Translations under genes and position numbers: made by a program
From: a virus
Length of the DNA: 39,075 nt
Virus record (IMG/VR): IMGVR_UViG_3300043466_001366
Location: 1-39,075 of that record
Strand: one strand, 5' to 3'
Notes under the pieces: model-generated
Told to the model about the DNA's origin: nothing
Databases searched by the model: none
What the model saw: only the letters and a program-made list of their open reading frames with translations
In this document: positions 13,772-19,723 of the stretch, piece after piece
How the letters are laid out: each line of letters opens with the position of its first letter
How positions within the stretch are numbered: the stretch's first letter is position 1

Positions 13772-14568
13772 AGCTTTGCCTCCATCTGCTTGTATGCCCA
13801 CGTAGGCAGGTCGATGGTCTGCTTGGCCGTGCTGTAGGCAGGCCATTCATTGCTGTCCTTGCACTGCGCGATGAGTTCCAGAGCATCGTTCAGCGCGTTC
13901 ATGCCAGCCTGCAAGGCAGGCATAGACAGCTGATACACGGACACTGCGAACGGCGGAGCCTTCTCAACAGCGATGAAGCTGAATTGCTCCACGCCTGCAA
14001 GCTGACAATACATCGCTGCCTGCACATGGTAGTTGTAGCGGAAGATAGCAGACGAGAAGTTCTGCATATCGCCAGCCTCTGCCGTTTTCACATCTGCGAT
14101 GAATCCGTTGCCAAGAACGTCAATGCGTCCTTTGATCTTCAGACCAGTGCGATGATGTGCAAACAGGCTGATTTCCTTCTTGCTGTTGGCAAGCAGTTCA
14201 GATGCGGCGGGATGCTTCTTCACGGATGCCGTCATGCCTGAGAGCATGGTTGCTTCATCTGCGTCCAGAATAGGCGTGTCGCCAACTGACTCCTTCCATT
14301 CCTTGCCTTCCTTCGTGCGGAAGTCGCCGAGTTTCCCCTGCGGCTTCACGACGAATGCCTTTTCAAGACGTTCTGGTTCCAGCACGGCCAGATGGCACAT
14401 TGTCCCGATCAGAAAAGCGCGAGTTTCCTCGCGCTTAATCTGATCGGTGATGTAGGCGTAGTAGTGGGCAGGCGTCTTCGGCGGCAATATGTATTTCACA
14501 TCCGATGCCGAGATGCCTTCCTTGCTGCGGTAGATGTCCGCATCCAAACCTTCAACCGATGTTGCCAT
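13768..14568 (-). CDS. PD-(D/E)XK exonuclease, RecE/exodeoxyribonuclease VIII-like
   Basis: A 266-aa protein. It begins with a substrate-handling region (ISASDVKYILPPKTPAHYYA, IGTMCHLAVLEPERLEKAFV) and carries the catalytic motifs in LKIKGRIDVLGNGFIADVKT, i.e. D in GRIDVL and D-x-K in IADVKTA, followed by a helix YHVQAAMYCQLAG (Q-x-x-x-Y). This is the family of phage and prophage exonucleases typified by the RecE nuclease domain. It would resect DNA ends to give single strands for the ERF annealing protein encoded two genes upstream, a standard phage recombination pair. Confidence 0.85.
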   Translation of the reverse strand: MATSVEGLDADIYRSKEGISASDVKYILPPKTPAHYYAYITDQIKREETRAFLIGTMCHLAVLEPERLEKAFVVKPQGKLGDFRTKEGKEWKESVGDTPILDADEATMLSGMTASVKKHPAASELLANSKKEISLFAHHRTGLKIKGRIDVLGNGFIADVKTAEAGDMQNFSSAIFRYNYHVQAAMYCQLAGVEQFSFIAVEKAPPFAVSVYQLSMPALQAGMNALNDALELIAQCKDSNEWPAYSTAKQTIDLPTWAYKQMEAKL

Positions 14569-14573
14569 AGGAT

Positions 14574-14852
14574 TTAGAAGGGAACCTTGTCCCCGCCCTC
14601 CTGTTCATTGGTTGCGTTGTTGGCCGTGCCTGCTTGGAGGTATCTCCAGTTGCCGACGATGGGGCCACGTTCACCCGCTGCACGCGCTTCCGCAGAGATG
14701 GACTGAATGATGAAGCCATCATCGCCATACTTGGATTCGCCATCGCGGTTTGTCATCAGAAGGCAGTCCAGATAGACGCCTTTCTTGCCTTCGTAGAGAC
14801 GCGACTTGTCGATTTTGGTCACGTCGATTTTCAGTGCTATTCTATTTTCCAT
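14574..14852 (-). CDS. Single-strand DNA-binding-like protein
   Basis: A 92-aa protein from ATG 14852 (MENRIALKIDVTKIDKSRLY). A beta-rich layout (GVYLDCLLMTNRDGESKYG, DDGFIIQSISAEARAAGERG, PIVGNWRYLQAG) and a disordered Gln/Gly tail ending DKVPF suggest an OB-fold ssDNA-binding protein. It lies between the ERF protein and the exonuclease, where SSBs are expected. The ending -PF resembles the SSB C-terminal tip but lacks the full acidic run. Preceded by a CCAA-repeat leader. The OB-fold is inferred. Confidence 0.55.
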   Translation of the reverse strand: MENRIALKIDVTKIDKSRLYEGKKGVYLDCLLMTNRDGESKYGDDGFIIQSISAEARAAGERGPIVGNWRYLQAGTANNATNEQEGGDKVPF

Positions 14853-14883
14853 GTTGTGTTGGTTGGTTGGTTGTTTCTGTGCT

Positions 14884-15402
14884 TCAGAAGGGGATGCGAT
14901 CATCGTCCTCTGAAATTGTTTTCGGCGCTACCTTGAGAACAGGAGCGTCCTGCTTGATCTGCTTCACTGGCGCGGCAGGAGCCTGCTTTGCGCTGGCTGC
15001 ATTGCCATCGTCATCTTCTGGCGCGATGCCACAAGCAGACATCAGACTGTAGCGCCGTGCATATGTCAGTGCCGAGCCATAGCCCTGTGCATCGTTTTTC
15101 TGCACAGGAACGTGTAACGCTCCGCTGCTGAGTGTCTCACCGCTGGTGTGAATGAACAGCGTTTCAACTGTTACCCCGCTGGAGCAAGGCAGGACTCGCT
15201 GCATGAACGCTATGCCGTGCTTGTTCAGCGCACCAACTACGGCTTCAACGCACGATGCAAGATCGGCGTAGTTGCTTTTGTAGTGCGGATTCTGGGACGA
15301 TTTAAGCGCGGGGCCGTATTCACCCTGTGCTTTGACGAGCGCGGCAGCGATTGCCTTGCCCACTACGAACGGAGTTTCGTTCGTGCTTTCTTCATTACTC
15401 AT
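14884..15402 (-). CDS. ERF-family single-strand annealing protein
   Basis: A 172-aa protein with ERF family motifs: ALKSSQNPHYKSNYADLASC, VVGALNKHGIAFMQRVLP and DAQGYGSALTYARRYSLMSA followed by CGIAPEDDDGN. ERF proteins form rings and anneal complementary single strands, here probably with the RecE-like exonuclease. The C-terminal tail after an Ala/Lys/Pro linker ends SEDDDRIPF, nearly identical to the acidic tip by which bacterial SSBs bind partner proteins. That tail is unusual and may recruit host SSB partners. A CAA-repeat leader precedes the ATG. Confidence 0.88.
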   Translation of the reverse strand: MSNEESTNETPFVVGKAIAAALVKAQGEYGPALKSSQNPHYKSNYADLASCVEAVVGALNKHGIAFMQRVLPCSSGVTVETLFIHTSGETLSSGALHVPVQKNDAQGYGSALTYARRYSLMSACGIAPEDDDGNAASAKQAPAAPVKQIKQDAPVLKVAPKTISEDDDRIPF

Positions 15403-15438
15403 GTTGTTGTTGTGTTGTGTTGTTGTTTTTCAGAGCGG

Positions 15439-15813
15439 TCAGGACAGATTTTCCATCTGCCGTTCCAACTCGGAAATCAGTTGCTTTCGCTGTCGTAGTT
15501 CGGCCAGCAGAAGCAGGAAATCTTCACCAGCGAGCGTGACCAAGAATGGTTCGCTGCTTGTCTTGTGCGCCACGGCAGGGGGAACGGCGATGGGACAGGC
15601 GAGCGAAGCCTGCCGATATGCTTCGCGCACGTTCAGCTTCTCCACGAATTTCACTTCCCACCAGATGCCCGAATCGTCTTCAACGTCCGCGCCTCCGCTT
15701 CCCAGATGTGCCTGCTTGTAGCCTGCACGTTCAGCCTCAAAACCATGCTCGCGCAGTTTGTCGCGCCACAGTCTTTCGCCTCGTTTTCCTTTTTCGCGTT
15801 GCGCCTTGCTCAT
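15439..15813 (-). CDS. PD-(D/E)XK Holliday-junction-resolvase-like nuclease
   Basis: A 124-aa protein. The N-terminal KGKRGERLWRDKLREHGFEA helix, then GGADVEDDSGIWWEVKFVEK with D...E-x-K and a following helix LNVREAYRQAS form the core of resolvase-like phage nucleases (E in GERLWRD, D in GADVED, ExK in WEVK). It probably cuts branched DNA produced by recombination before packaging. A C-terminal leucine-rich helix (LLLLAELRQRKQLISELERQ) could dimerise. The ATG is coupled to the upstream stop. Confidence 0.75.
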   Translation of the reverse strand: MSKAQREKGKRGERLWRDKLREHGFEAERAGYKQAHLGSGGADVEDDSGIWWEVKFVEKLNVREAYRQASLACPIAVPPAVAHKTSSEPFLVTLAGEDFLLLLAELRQRKQLISELERQMENLS

Positions 15814-16067
15814 TCTTCGTAGCCCTGCCTTTCAAGTTGCTGTCTCATGTTGGCATCGCCATCTGCGATAGCAATCCATGAATCAATCTTCGCCTTCATC
15901 GCATCATTCTCCTTCTTAGAGTGTACCAGTTTCGCAAAAGTTAGATCTGCCTCTTCTTGCAAGGCCATGCGCCATGTCCTTTCGCGATGCAGTTCTTCTT
16001 GCAGCGCGGCAATCTCGCTGTTCTTCAGCAAAATCAGGTCTTCGCATTCCATGATGACTCCACTCAT
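15810..16067 (-). CDS. Coiled-coil hypothetical protein
   Basis: An 85-aa protein from ATG 16067 (MSGVIMECEDLILLKNSEIA), with a long heptad-like helix through ALQEELHRERTWRMALQEEA and KLVHSKKENDAMKAKIDS. ATGA overlaps occur at both ends. No family recognised. It may act as an oligomeric scaffold for the neighbouring nuclease, but this is only position-based. Confidence 0.6.
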   Translation of the reverse strand: MSGVIMECEDLILLKNSEIAALQEELHRERTWRMALQEEADLTFAKLVHSKKENDAMKAKIDSWIAIADGDANMRQQLERQGYEE

Positions 16068-16339
16068 TGCGTGCGCCTCCAATCCAGAAGCCGAGCCTGC
16101 GGCAGCAAATCTTCCGCCCATTGTTTCGCCCACGGCTCGGCGAAGATCGCTGCGGCAAGCACTACGCAGTTCGCGTAAAGGTATTCGCCTCTTCTGACCA
16201 CTGGCGGAGCAAGCTCCTTCATCAGTTCGCGTTCATCGTATGTGGTTCTTGCGATGCCAGCGCGAGCGTAACGCTTCGGTCGCTCGACTACGCGAGGATT
16301 TTTCCACCCTTTCTTTTTTAATTTGCCGAGGAAGCTCAT
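16064..16339 (-). CDS. Hypothetical protein
   Basis: A 91-aa protein, MSFLGKLKKKGWKNPRVVER and on to LLDWRRTQ. The first half is very basic and the second half has a hydrophobic Trp-rich stretch (LYANCVVLAAAIFAEPWAKQ). I do not recognise it. ATGA overlaps at both ends support the frame. Confidence 0.6.
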   Translation of the reverse strand: MSFLGKLKKKGWKNPRVVERPKRYARAGIARTTYDERELMKELAPPVVRRGEYLYANCVVLAAAIFAEPWAKQWAEDLLPQARLLDWRRTQ

Positions 16340-16443
16340 TTCACGAAGGCGAGGAACATTTCAACAAGGAAGATTGTAATGCCTGTCAGAGCGGCCAGCA
16401 GAATGAAGGCGAGCACGGCATTCTCTGGGGGAGTCGTGTTCAT
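16336..16443 (-). CDS. Small single-pass membrane protein
   Basis: A 35-aa frame, MNTTPPENAVLAFILLAALT and on to FVK, almost entirely one transmembrane segment. Its ATG overlaps the ribbon-helix-helix gene stop and its stop overlaps the next ATG, both as ATGA. Early-expressed tiny membrane proteins in phages may block superinfection or alter host envelope enzymes, but function here is unknown. Confidence 0.6.
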   Translation of the reverse strand: MNTTPPENAVLAFILLAALTGITIFLVEMFLAFVK

Positions 16444-16637
16444 CAGTTGGCTGCACGAATGGGAAAAGTTAGCATCTGAGTTTCATGCACGATGCGAACG
16501 CCTTCGGCAAGCGCACGGCGCACGATCTCAGACTTGCCACCCTTGAAGTATGGTGCGATGGCGTCGATTTGCGCTGCAAGATCCGCAGGAATCTTTGCGC
16601 CGAGATGCACCATCTTCTCGTTGTTGTCGTTGCTCAT
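16443..16637 (-). CDS. Ribbon-helix-helix (CopG/Arc-like) regulator
   Basis: A 64-aa protein, MSNDNNEKMVHLGAKIPADL followed by AAQIDAIAPYFKGGKSEIVR RALAEGV. The beta strand (MVHLGAKIP), two helices and the K-S-E-I-V-R-R-A-L pattern are typical of RHH dimeric repressors. It is the first gene of the minus-strand operon and lies beside the repeat-rich divergent promoter region, so it probably regulates that region. ATG 16637 is chosen because the longer frame crosses the repeats and promoter. The mRNA leader would be very short. Confidence 0.75.
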   Translation of the reverse strand: MSNDNNEKMVHLGAKIPADLAAQIDAIAPYFKGGKSEIVRRALAEGVRIVHETQMLTFPIRAAN

Positions 16638-16646
16638 GTTGCAACT

Positions 16647-16674
16647 ATTAAAACCATATATCGCGTTCAGACAA
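16647..16674 (-). promoter_or_regulatory. Candidate early promoter
   Basis: On the minus strand TTGTCT (16674-16669) and TTTAAT (16652-16647) are separated by 16 bases, with ATG 16637 nine bases after the -10. Five of six bases match TATAAT and four of six match TTGACA. Transcripts would be leaderless or nearly so. One copy of the AAACACAAGCGGTTGAG repeat ends a few bases upstream of the -35. Confidence 0.45.
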
Positions 16675-16682
16675 GAAAAATG

Positions 16683-16756
16683 AAACACAAGCGGTTGAGC
16701 AACGCGATGAGACGCCATGAGACGCCATGAGACATTCATAAACACAAGCGGTTGAG
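16683..16756. repeat. AAACACAAGCGGTTGAG direct repeats and ATGAGACGCC tandem repeat
   Basis: The 17-mer AAACACAAGCGGTTGAG occurs exactly at 16683-16699 and 16740-16756, 57 bases apart. Between them ATGAGACGCC is tandem at 16707-16716 and 16717-16726, with a degenerate third copy. Its core CACAAGCGGTTG recurs at 6188-6199. These look like operators in the divergent control region between the minus early operon and the plus-strand trio. Confidence 0.75.
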
Positions 16757-16799
16757 GCCAGGTCATGCGGTAGGGCCGCTCATACACATATTCCGTCAG

Positions 16800-16829
16800 A
16801 GTCACATTCGCGCATCACAATTTGTGACT
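16800..16829. promoter_or_regulatory. Nested inverted repeat before the plus-strand trio
   Basis: AGTCACA (16800-16806) pairs with TGTGACT (16823-16829), and within it CACAA-T-TTGTG (16816-16826) is an 11-base near-palindrome. It lies 27 bases before the GTG start of the phosphoesterase gene and could be an operator or a leader hairpin. TTGACA at 16836 is too close to the start to be its -35. Confidence 0.4.
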
Positions 16830-16856
16830 TCAACTTTGACACTCTGACCGAGTTAC

Positions 16857-17597
16857 GTGGCTACAATCACTCGGAAGTGGCGGAGATGGGTCGCAGCGTC
16901 ATGCACTCATGGTCATATGGCTGACCCAAGGGCGACCAAGGCAATTCTGAAGTTCTGCCGTGCCTATGCGCCTCATGCAACCCTGCATCTGGGAGACTTC
17001 ACAGACATGGCCGCACTACGCGCAGGAGCCCGTAGGGACGCAGATGACCCTGATCGCGCACAGAGCATAGCGGATGACCTACTGGCTGGCCTGTCGTTCC
17101 TTCACGAAATGGAACCAACTCACATTCACATGGGGAACCATGAGGACAGATTGAGCGGTCTGATGCATAGCGGCAATGGAGTGATCAAATATGCCGCCGC
17201 GCAGGTCATGGGACGTATTGAGTCCGCCGCAAAGGAAATGAAGGCCAAGCTGGTTCCCTACGATGGTCTTCAGCCTTCAGCCTGCACGTTGCTCGGAGAT
17301 ACCCTATTTCTGCACGGCACGATGTATAACGTCTCGGCAGCGCGGGATCATGCGGAGGCTCTCGGAATGTCCTGCGTATTCGGTCACACTCATCGTGTCG
17401 CGCAGGAAGCTGGTCGCTGCCAGAAACCTGTCGTTGGTTATAATATCGGTTGCGGAATTGATATGTCTGTAGGGTATGCAAAATCTCGCCGTCAGACGCT
17501 CGCATGGGCGCACGGATTTGCGTACGGAGAATGGTGCAGCGATGCCTGCACAGTGAATCTCGTCACGCTATCGCCTCATTACCGACTACCGCTATGA
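16857..17597 (+). CDS. Calcineurin-like metallophosphoesterase
   Basis: A 246-aa protein beginning at GTG 16857. Metallophosphoesterase motifs are in order: CTHGHMADP (the usual D-x-H is altered to T-H-G-H), LHLGDFTD, HMGNHEDR, LFLHGTMYN and VFGHTHRV. It should bind two metals and hydrolyse phosphodiester or phosphomonoester bonds; substrate unknown, possibly DNA, cyclic nucleotides or nucleotides. The absent first aspartate could weaken one metal site. It opens a three-gene plus-strand unit with ATGA coupling to the next gene. A Shine-Dalgarno sequence is not evident before the GTG. Confidence 0.8.
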   Translation: MATITRKWRRWVAASCTHGHMADPRATKAILKFCRAYAPHATLHLGDFTDMAALRAGARRDADDPDRAQSIADDLLAGLSFLHEMEPTHIHMGNHEDRLSGLMHSGNGVIKYAAAQVMGRIESAAKEMKAKLVPYDGLQPSACTLLGDTLFLHGTMYNVSAARDHAEALGMSCVFGHTHRVAQEAGRCQKPVVGYNIGCGIDMSVGYAKSRRQTLAWAHGFAYGEWCSDACTVNLVTLSPHYRLPL

Positions 17598-17848
17598 AGA
17601 AGCAGAAGCAGAAAGACTCAGATCTGAGGCGTTGGTGCGATATGCTCTCAACGAGCAGCGTGCTACCAGACGAGATTCCCGAAGGATGGTTCACTGTCGC
17701 CACTTTAGCCGATCAGATCGGGAAATCTATATGCACGACCAGCCAGCGCGTGCGGAAAATGGTTCTTCGCGGAACAGTGGAGCGAAAAGATTTCAAGATT
17801 CAGTTGGAGCAGCGCGTTCGTCCTGTTCCCCACTACAGGCTCAAATGA
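17594..17848 (+). CDS. Winged-helix-like DNA-binding protein
   Basis: An 84-aa protein, MKKQKQKDSDLRRWCDMLST and on. The segment EGWFTVATLADQIGKSICTT followed by SQRVRKMVLRGTVERKDFKI and a beta hairpin to VPHYRLK is a winged-helix layout. It may regulate the divergent promoter or the trio itself. The start overlaps the phosphoesterase stop (ATGA) and the stop overlaps the acetyltransferase ATG. Family not identified. Confidence 0.6.
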   Translation: MKKQKQKDSDLRRWCDMLSTSSVLPDEIPEGWFTVATLADQIGKSICTTSQRVRKMVLRGTVERKDFKIQLEQRVRPVPHYRLK

Positions 17849-18267
17849 AAACCTACTTCATCAGACGCGAATTGCATCCCGTAGCAGTGTTAGCGTTGGA
17901 TGAAATCTGCTTTCCGACAGACTATCGCGTGAATGTTGATGGTGCGATGTGGTGGATCGTCTGGCACGGCAAAGAAGCTGTCGGCTATGCTGGCCTTCGT
18001 CCTTGCCAACTTCCATGCAATGCTGGAGTCGGATTCCTTAATCGCGTGGGAATCGTTGCCAAGCATCGCGGGAATGGTCTGCAGAAGCGTTTGATTCGCG
18101 TGCGCGAAGCGGCAGCACGCGCAATGAAGATGAGCGAGCTTGTGACGTATTGCATGGGATGGAATTGTGCCAGCGTCAATTCGCTGGTCGCGTGCGGCTA
18201 CAAGTTCTATGGGCCAGCAACGAAATACGGCGGATCACAAGCGGTCTATCTTCGTAAGAAGCTATAG
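17845..18267 (+). CDS. GNAT-family N-acetyltransferase
   Basis: A 140-aa protein. YAGLRPCQL, then VGFLNRVGIVAKHRGNGLQK followed by RLIRVREAAARAMKMSELVT match GNAT motif A, with R-G-N-G-L binding acetyl-CoA, and ASVNSLVACGYKFYGPA matches the C-terminal N-x-x-S...G-Y/F motif. It transfers an acetyl group to an amine of an unknown small molecule or protein. It might acetylate a host factor, a toxin target or a modified base. The stop overlaps the 3' end of the opposing tRNA gene. Confidence 0.8.
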   Translation: MKTYFIRRELHPVAVLALDEICFPTDYRVNVDGAMWWIVWHGKEAVGYAGLRPCQLPCNAGVGFLNRVGIVAKHRGNGLQKRLIRVREAAARAMKMSELVTYCMGWNCASVNSLVACGYKFYGPATKYGGSQAVYLRKKL

Positions 18268-18336
18268 CGGGAGGAGGAATTGAACCTCCGCATGGATGCT
18301 TATGAGACATCTGACTTACCACTTGTCGATCCCGCC
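18265..18336 (-). tRNA. tRNA-Met (anticodon CAT)
   Basis: A 72-base cloverleaf. Acceptor GGCGGGA pairs with TCCCGCT (G1-U72 wobble), D-stem GAC/GTC with GTGGTAA loop, anticodon stem GATGT/GCATC (one G-U) with loop CTCATAA, T-arm GGAGG-TTCAATT-CCTCC and discriminator A. CCA is not encoded. There is no C1-A72 mismatch and no GGG/CCC anticodon stem, so it is not an initiator. It is an elongator tRNA-Met or, if the C is lysidinylated, tRNA-Ile2 reading AUA. It sits at the convergent end of the plus trio and the amidase. Confidence 0.9.
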
Positions 18337-18340
18337 GAAT

Positions 18341-18988
18341 CTATGCCGCTAACTGCGCGGCCAAGTAGGTAGTGAATTTTGCAAGCTGATCGGGAGCAAG
18401 ATCATTCTTCCGCTTCGGAGAAACAGTCCTGTGATCCGTAACGTCTTTCATCTTGAGGCCATACTCCTTCATGATCGGCACAAGATACTGAGCCATGCTG
18501 TCCATCTCGGCATCGGTCAATTCGCGGTTGTATGTATTGCCTTCAAAGGCCGCGCCGACAGACCACGAATTCAAATCGCGTCTTCCGCGCCACGATGAAA
18601 CGCCAGCGTGCCAAGTGCGTTCGTCGGGATCGGCAAGGATCGTTCGCTTGCCATCTTTCGCCACGATCGCGTGATAGCTGACTCTGCTCTCTGGCCTCAT
18701 GCACCAGTCAACGCTTCCTTCGTAGCCGCCGTCTGTATGATGCAGCACGATTGCCTGCGGACGGATTCGTTTGCCTCGCGTGACGTTCGGACTGTTCAGC
18801 AGTCTCGTCGCGTATTGCTTACGGCTTTTCGCCTTTATGCTTGGCGCGGTTTTTTTTGCTGCGCTTTGCGTCTTCGGTCCGGATCTGCAATTCGGTGTGG
18901 ATGAGTCCGAGCAATTCGGCCAGATCTGAGGAAGGCCATTTGCGGATCGCGGAGGCCATAGTTTTCGGAACCATGAAAAAGGATTCAC
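18341..18988 (-). CDS. Endolysin, N-acetylmuramoyl-L-alanine amidase
   Basis: A 215-aa protein. From about residue 76 it is an Amidase_2/PGRP domain: RPQAIVLHHTDGG with zinc ligand His83/84, SYHAIVAKDGKRTILAD, TWHAGVSSWRG, SVGAAFEGN, and DHRTVSPKRKNDLAP with His186 and Asp196. It cleaves the amide bond between MurNAc and L-Ala in peptidoglycan to lyse the cell. The GTG at 18988 overlaps the lipoprotein TGA (GTGA), which supports this start, but the first 75 residues are low complexity and overlap a better-looking frame (18819-18974). The catalytic domain is certain, the N-terminus is not. Confidence 0.88.
   Translation of the reverse strand: MNPFSWFRKLWPPRSANGLPQIWPNCSDSSTPNCRSGPKTQSAAKKTAPSIKAKSRKQYATRLLNSPNVTRGKRIRPQAIVLHHTDGGYEGSVDWCMRPESRVSYHAIVAKDGKRTILADPDERTWHAGVSSWRGRRDLNSWSVGAAFEGNTYNRELTDAEMDSMAQYLVPIMKEYGLKMKDVTDHRTVSPKRKNDLAPDQLAKFTTYLAAQLAA
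18819..18974 (-). CDS. Possible 51-aa protein overlapping the amidase start
   Basis: MVPKTMASAIRKWPSSDLAE and on, with helix LLGLIHTELQIRTEDAKRS and a basic tail KKNRAKHKGEKP. It reads as a plausible coding helix, whereas the amidase frame over the same DNA does not. A run of eight A (18857-18850 on the minus strand) lies inside it. Either a separate small protein, or the true N-terminus of the amidase joined by slippage. I cannot decide. Confidence 0.35.
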   Translation of the reverse strand: MVPKTMASAIRKWPSSDLAELLGLIHTELQIRTEDAKRSKKNRAKHKGEKP

Positions 18989-19128
18989 TTTTTGAGTCCG
19001 CTTGGCAAGGGTCGTTCAATCTGAAGAAAAAATTCTTTCGTGTCGAATCGGTATCCTCCGCCAACTTTCATATTCTCACATCCTGCGAGCGCGAACGCGC
19101 AGAAGATAAGAACGAAAGAAAGACGCAT
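18985..19128 (-). CDS. Small lipoprotein of the lysis cassette (o-spanin-like)
   Basis: A 47-aa protein, MRLSFVLIFCAFALAGCENM and on to PLPSGLKK. A signal sequence with lipobox LAGC places the lipidated Cys at residue 17. The ATG overlaps the holin stop as TAATG and the stop overlaps the amidase GTG. A short lipoprotein between holin and endolysin resembles an outer-membrane spanin subunit, but the proline-rich body of typical Rz1 is absent. No inner-membrane spanin was found. Confidence 0.65.
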   Translation of the reverse strand: MRLSFVLIFCAFALAGCENMKVGGGYRFDTKEFFLQIERPLPSGLKK

Positions 19129-19292
19129 TACTTTTGCTTCCGAAAGACGTTGATCAGTCCAACAATCGACAGGCCAACCGCGATGATAGCGTTCGCCTGC
19201 GTAGGATCAAGCTGCACACCGAGGGCGGTAGCAATCATAACGATTCCGCGCCACGTGCTATTCTCAGTCAGTCTTTCAAGTAGGAAGTTCAT
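19128..19292 (-). CDS. Holin
   Basis: A 54-aa protein, MNFLLERLTENSTWRGIVMI, then ATALGVQLDPTQANAIIAVG and LSIVGLINVFRKQK. Small phage holins commonly share this NSTWRG...A...G...D...A...G...GL.NV.R layout, with two hydrophobic segments and a charged C-terminus. It would form pores in the inner membrane to trigger endolysin release. The gene opens a holin-lipoprotein-amidase set and starts two bases after the tail gene stop. Confidence 0.8.
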   Translation of the reverse strand: MNFLLERLTENSTWRGIVMIATALGVQLDPTQANAIIAVGLSIVGLINVFRKQK

Positions 19293-19293
19293 G

Positions 19294-19719
19294 CTATTGA
19301 TCGGATGTCAATGCAGCGGCAGCTTCCGCGCTTGTTTCCTCAAACGAGTAGGGAGGTTTCCCGAAATGCGATTCTGGTTTGGCGGTTGGATCTTGTGACC
19401 ACGAAAGCAAAAGAAGTTCAAGCCACGTTTTAACTGCAGACATCTTTTCTCCAAGAGGCTTCTCTGCCTGCATCAATCCAAGCTCAAAACGCTGGAGCGC
19501 GGCGATTTGATAAGCACTGAAATGCCTGCTCACCGCTTCTTCGGCGGTAATATGTTCCTCGTCTGGTTCGGCAAAAATCAATGTCGATGGATCAAGGCTT
19601 GAAAGCAGTTCGGCGCGAGTTGCATTCGGAGGTTGCCACTTTTGCAAATCGCCGTCCCACATAACGACATTGATTATTTTGCCGCTTGCCTCATCAATAA
19701 TTGCATAACGCTCATTCAT
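19294..19719 (-). CDS. Tail-fibre-associated hypothetical protein
   Basis: A 141-aa protein from ATG 19719 (MNERYAIIDEASGKIINVVM). The opening, with YAIIDEASGKIINVVMWDGD and then WQPPNATRAELL, is typical of short proteins encoded just after phage tail fibres. The C-terminus is FEETSAEAAAALTSDQ. It may be a fibre assembly chaperone. The fibre gene ends 4 bases upstream. Confidence 0.55.
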   Translation of the reverse strand: MNERYAIIDEASGKIINVVMWDGDLQKWQPPNATRAELLSSLDPSTLIFAEPDEEHITAEEAVSRHFSAYQIAALQRFELGLMQAEKPLGEKMSAVKTWLELLLLSWSQDPTAKPESHFGKPPYSFEETSAEAAAALTSDQ

Positions 19720-19723
19720 ATTT

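Noticed and set aside
18819-18988. Classical -1 frameshift joining the 51-aa frame to the amidase
   Set aside because: A AAA AAC is in phase for -1, but the -1 frame meets TAA within a few codons. The amidase frame is +1, so a standard -1 event does not work.
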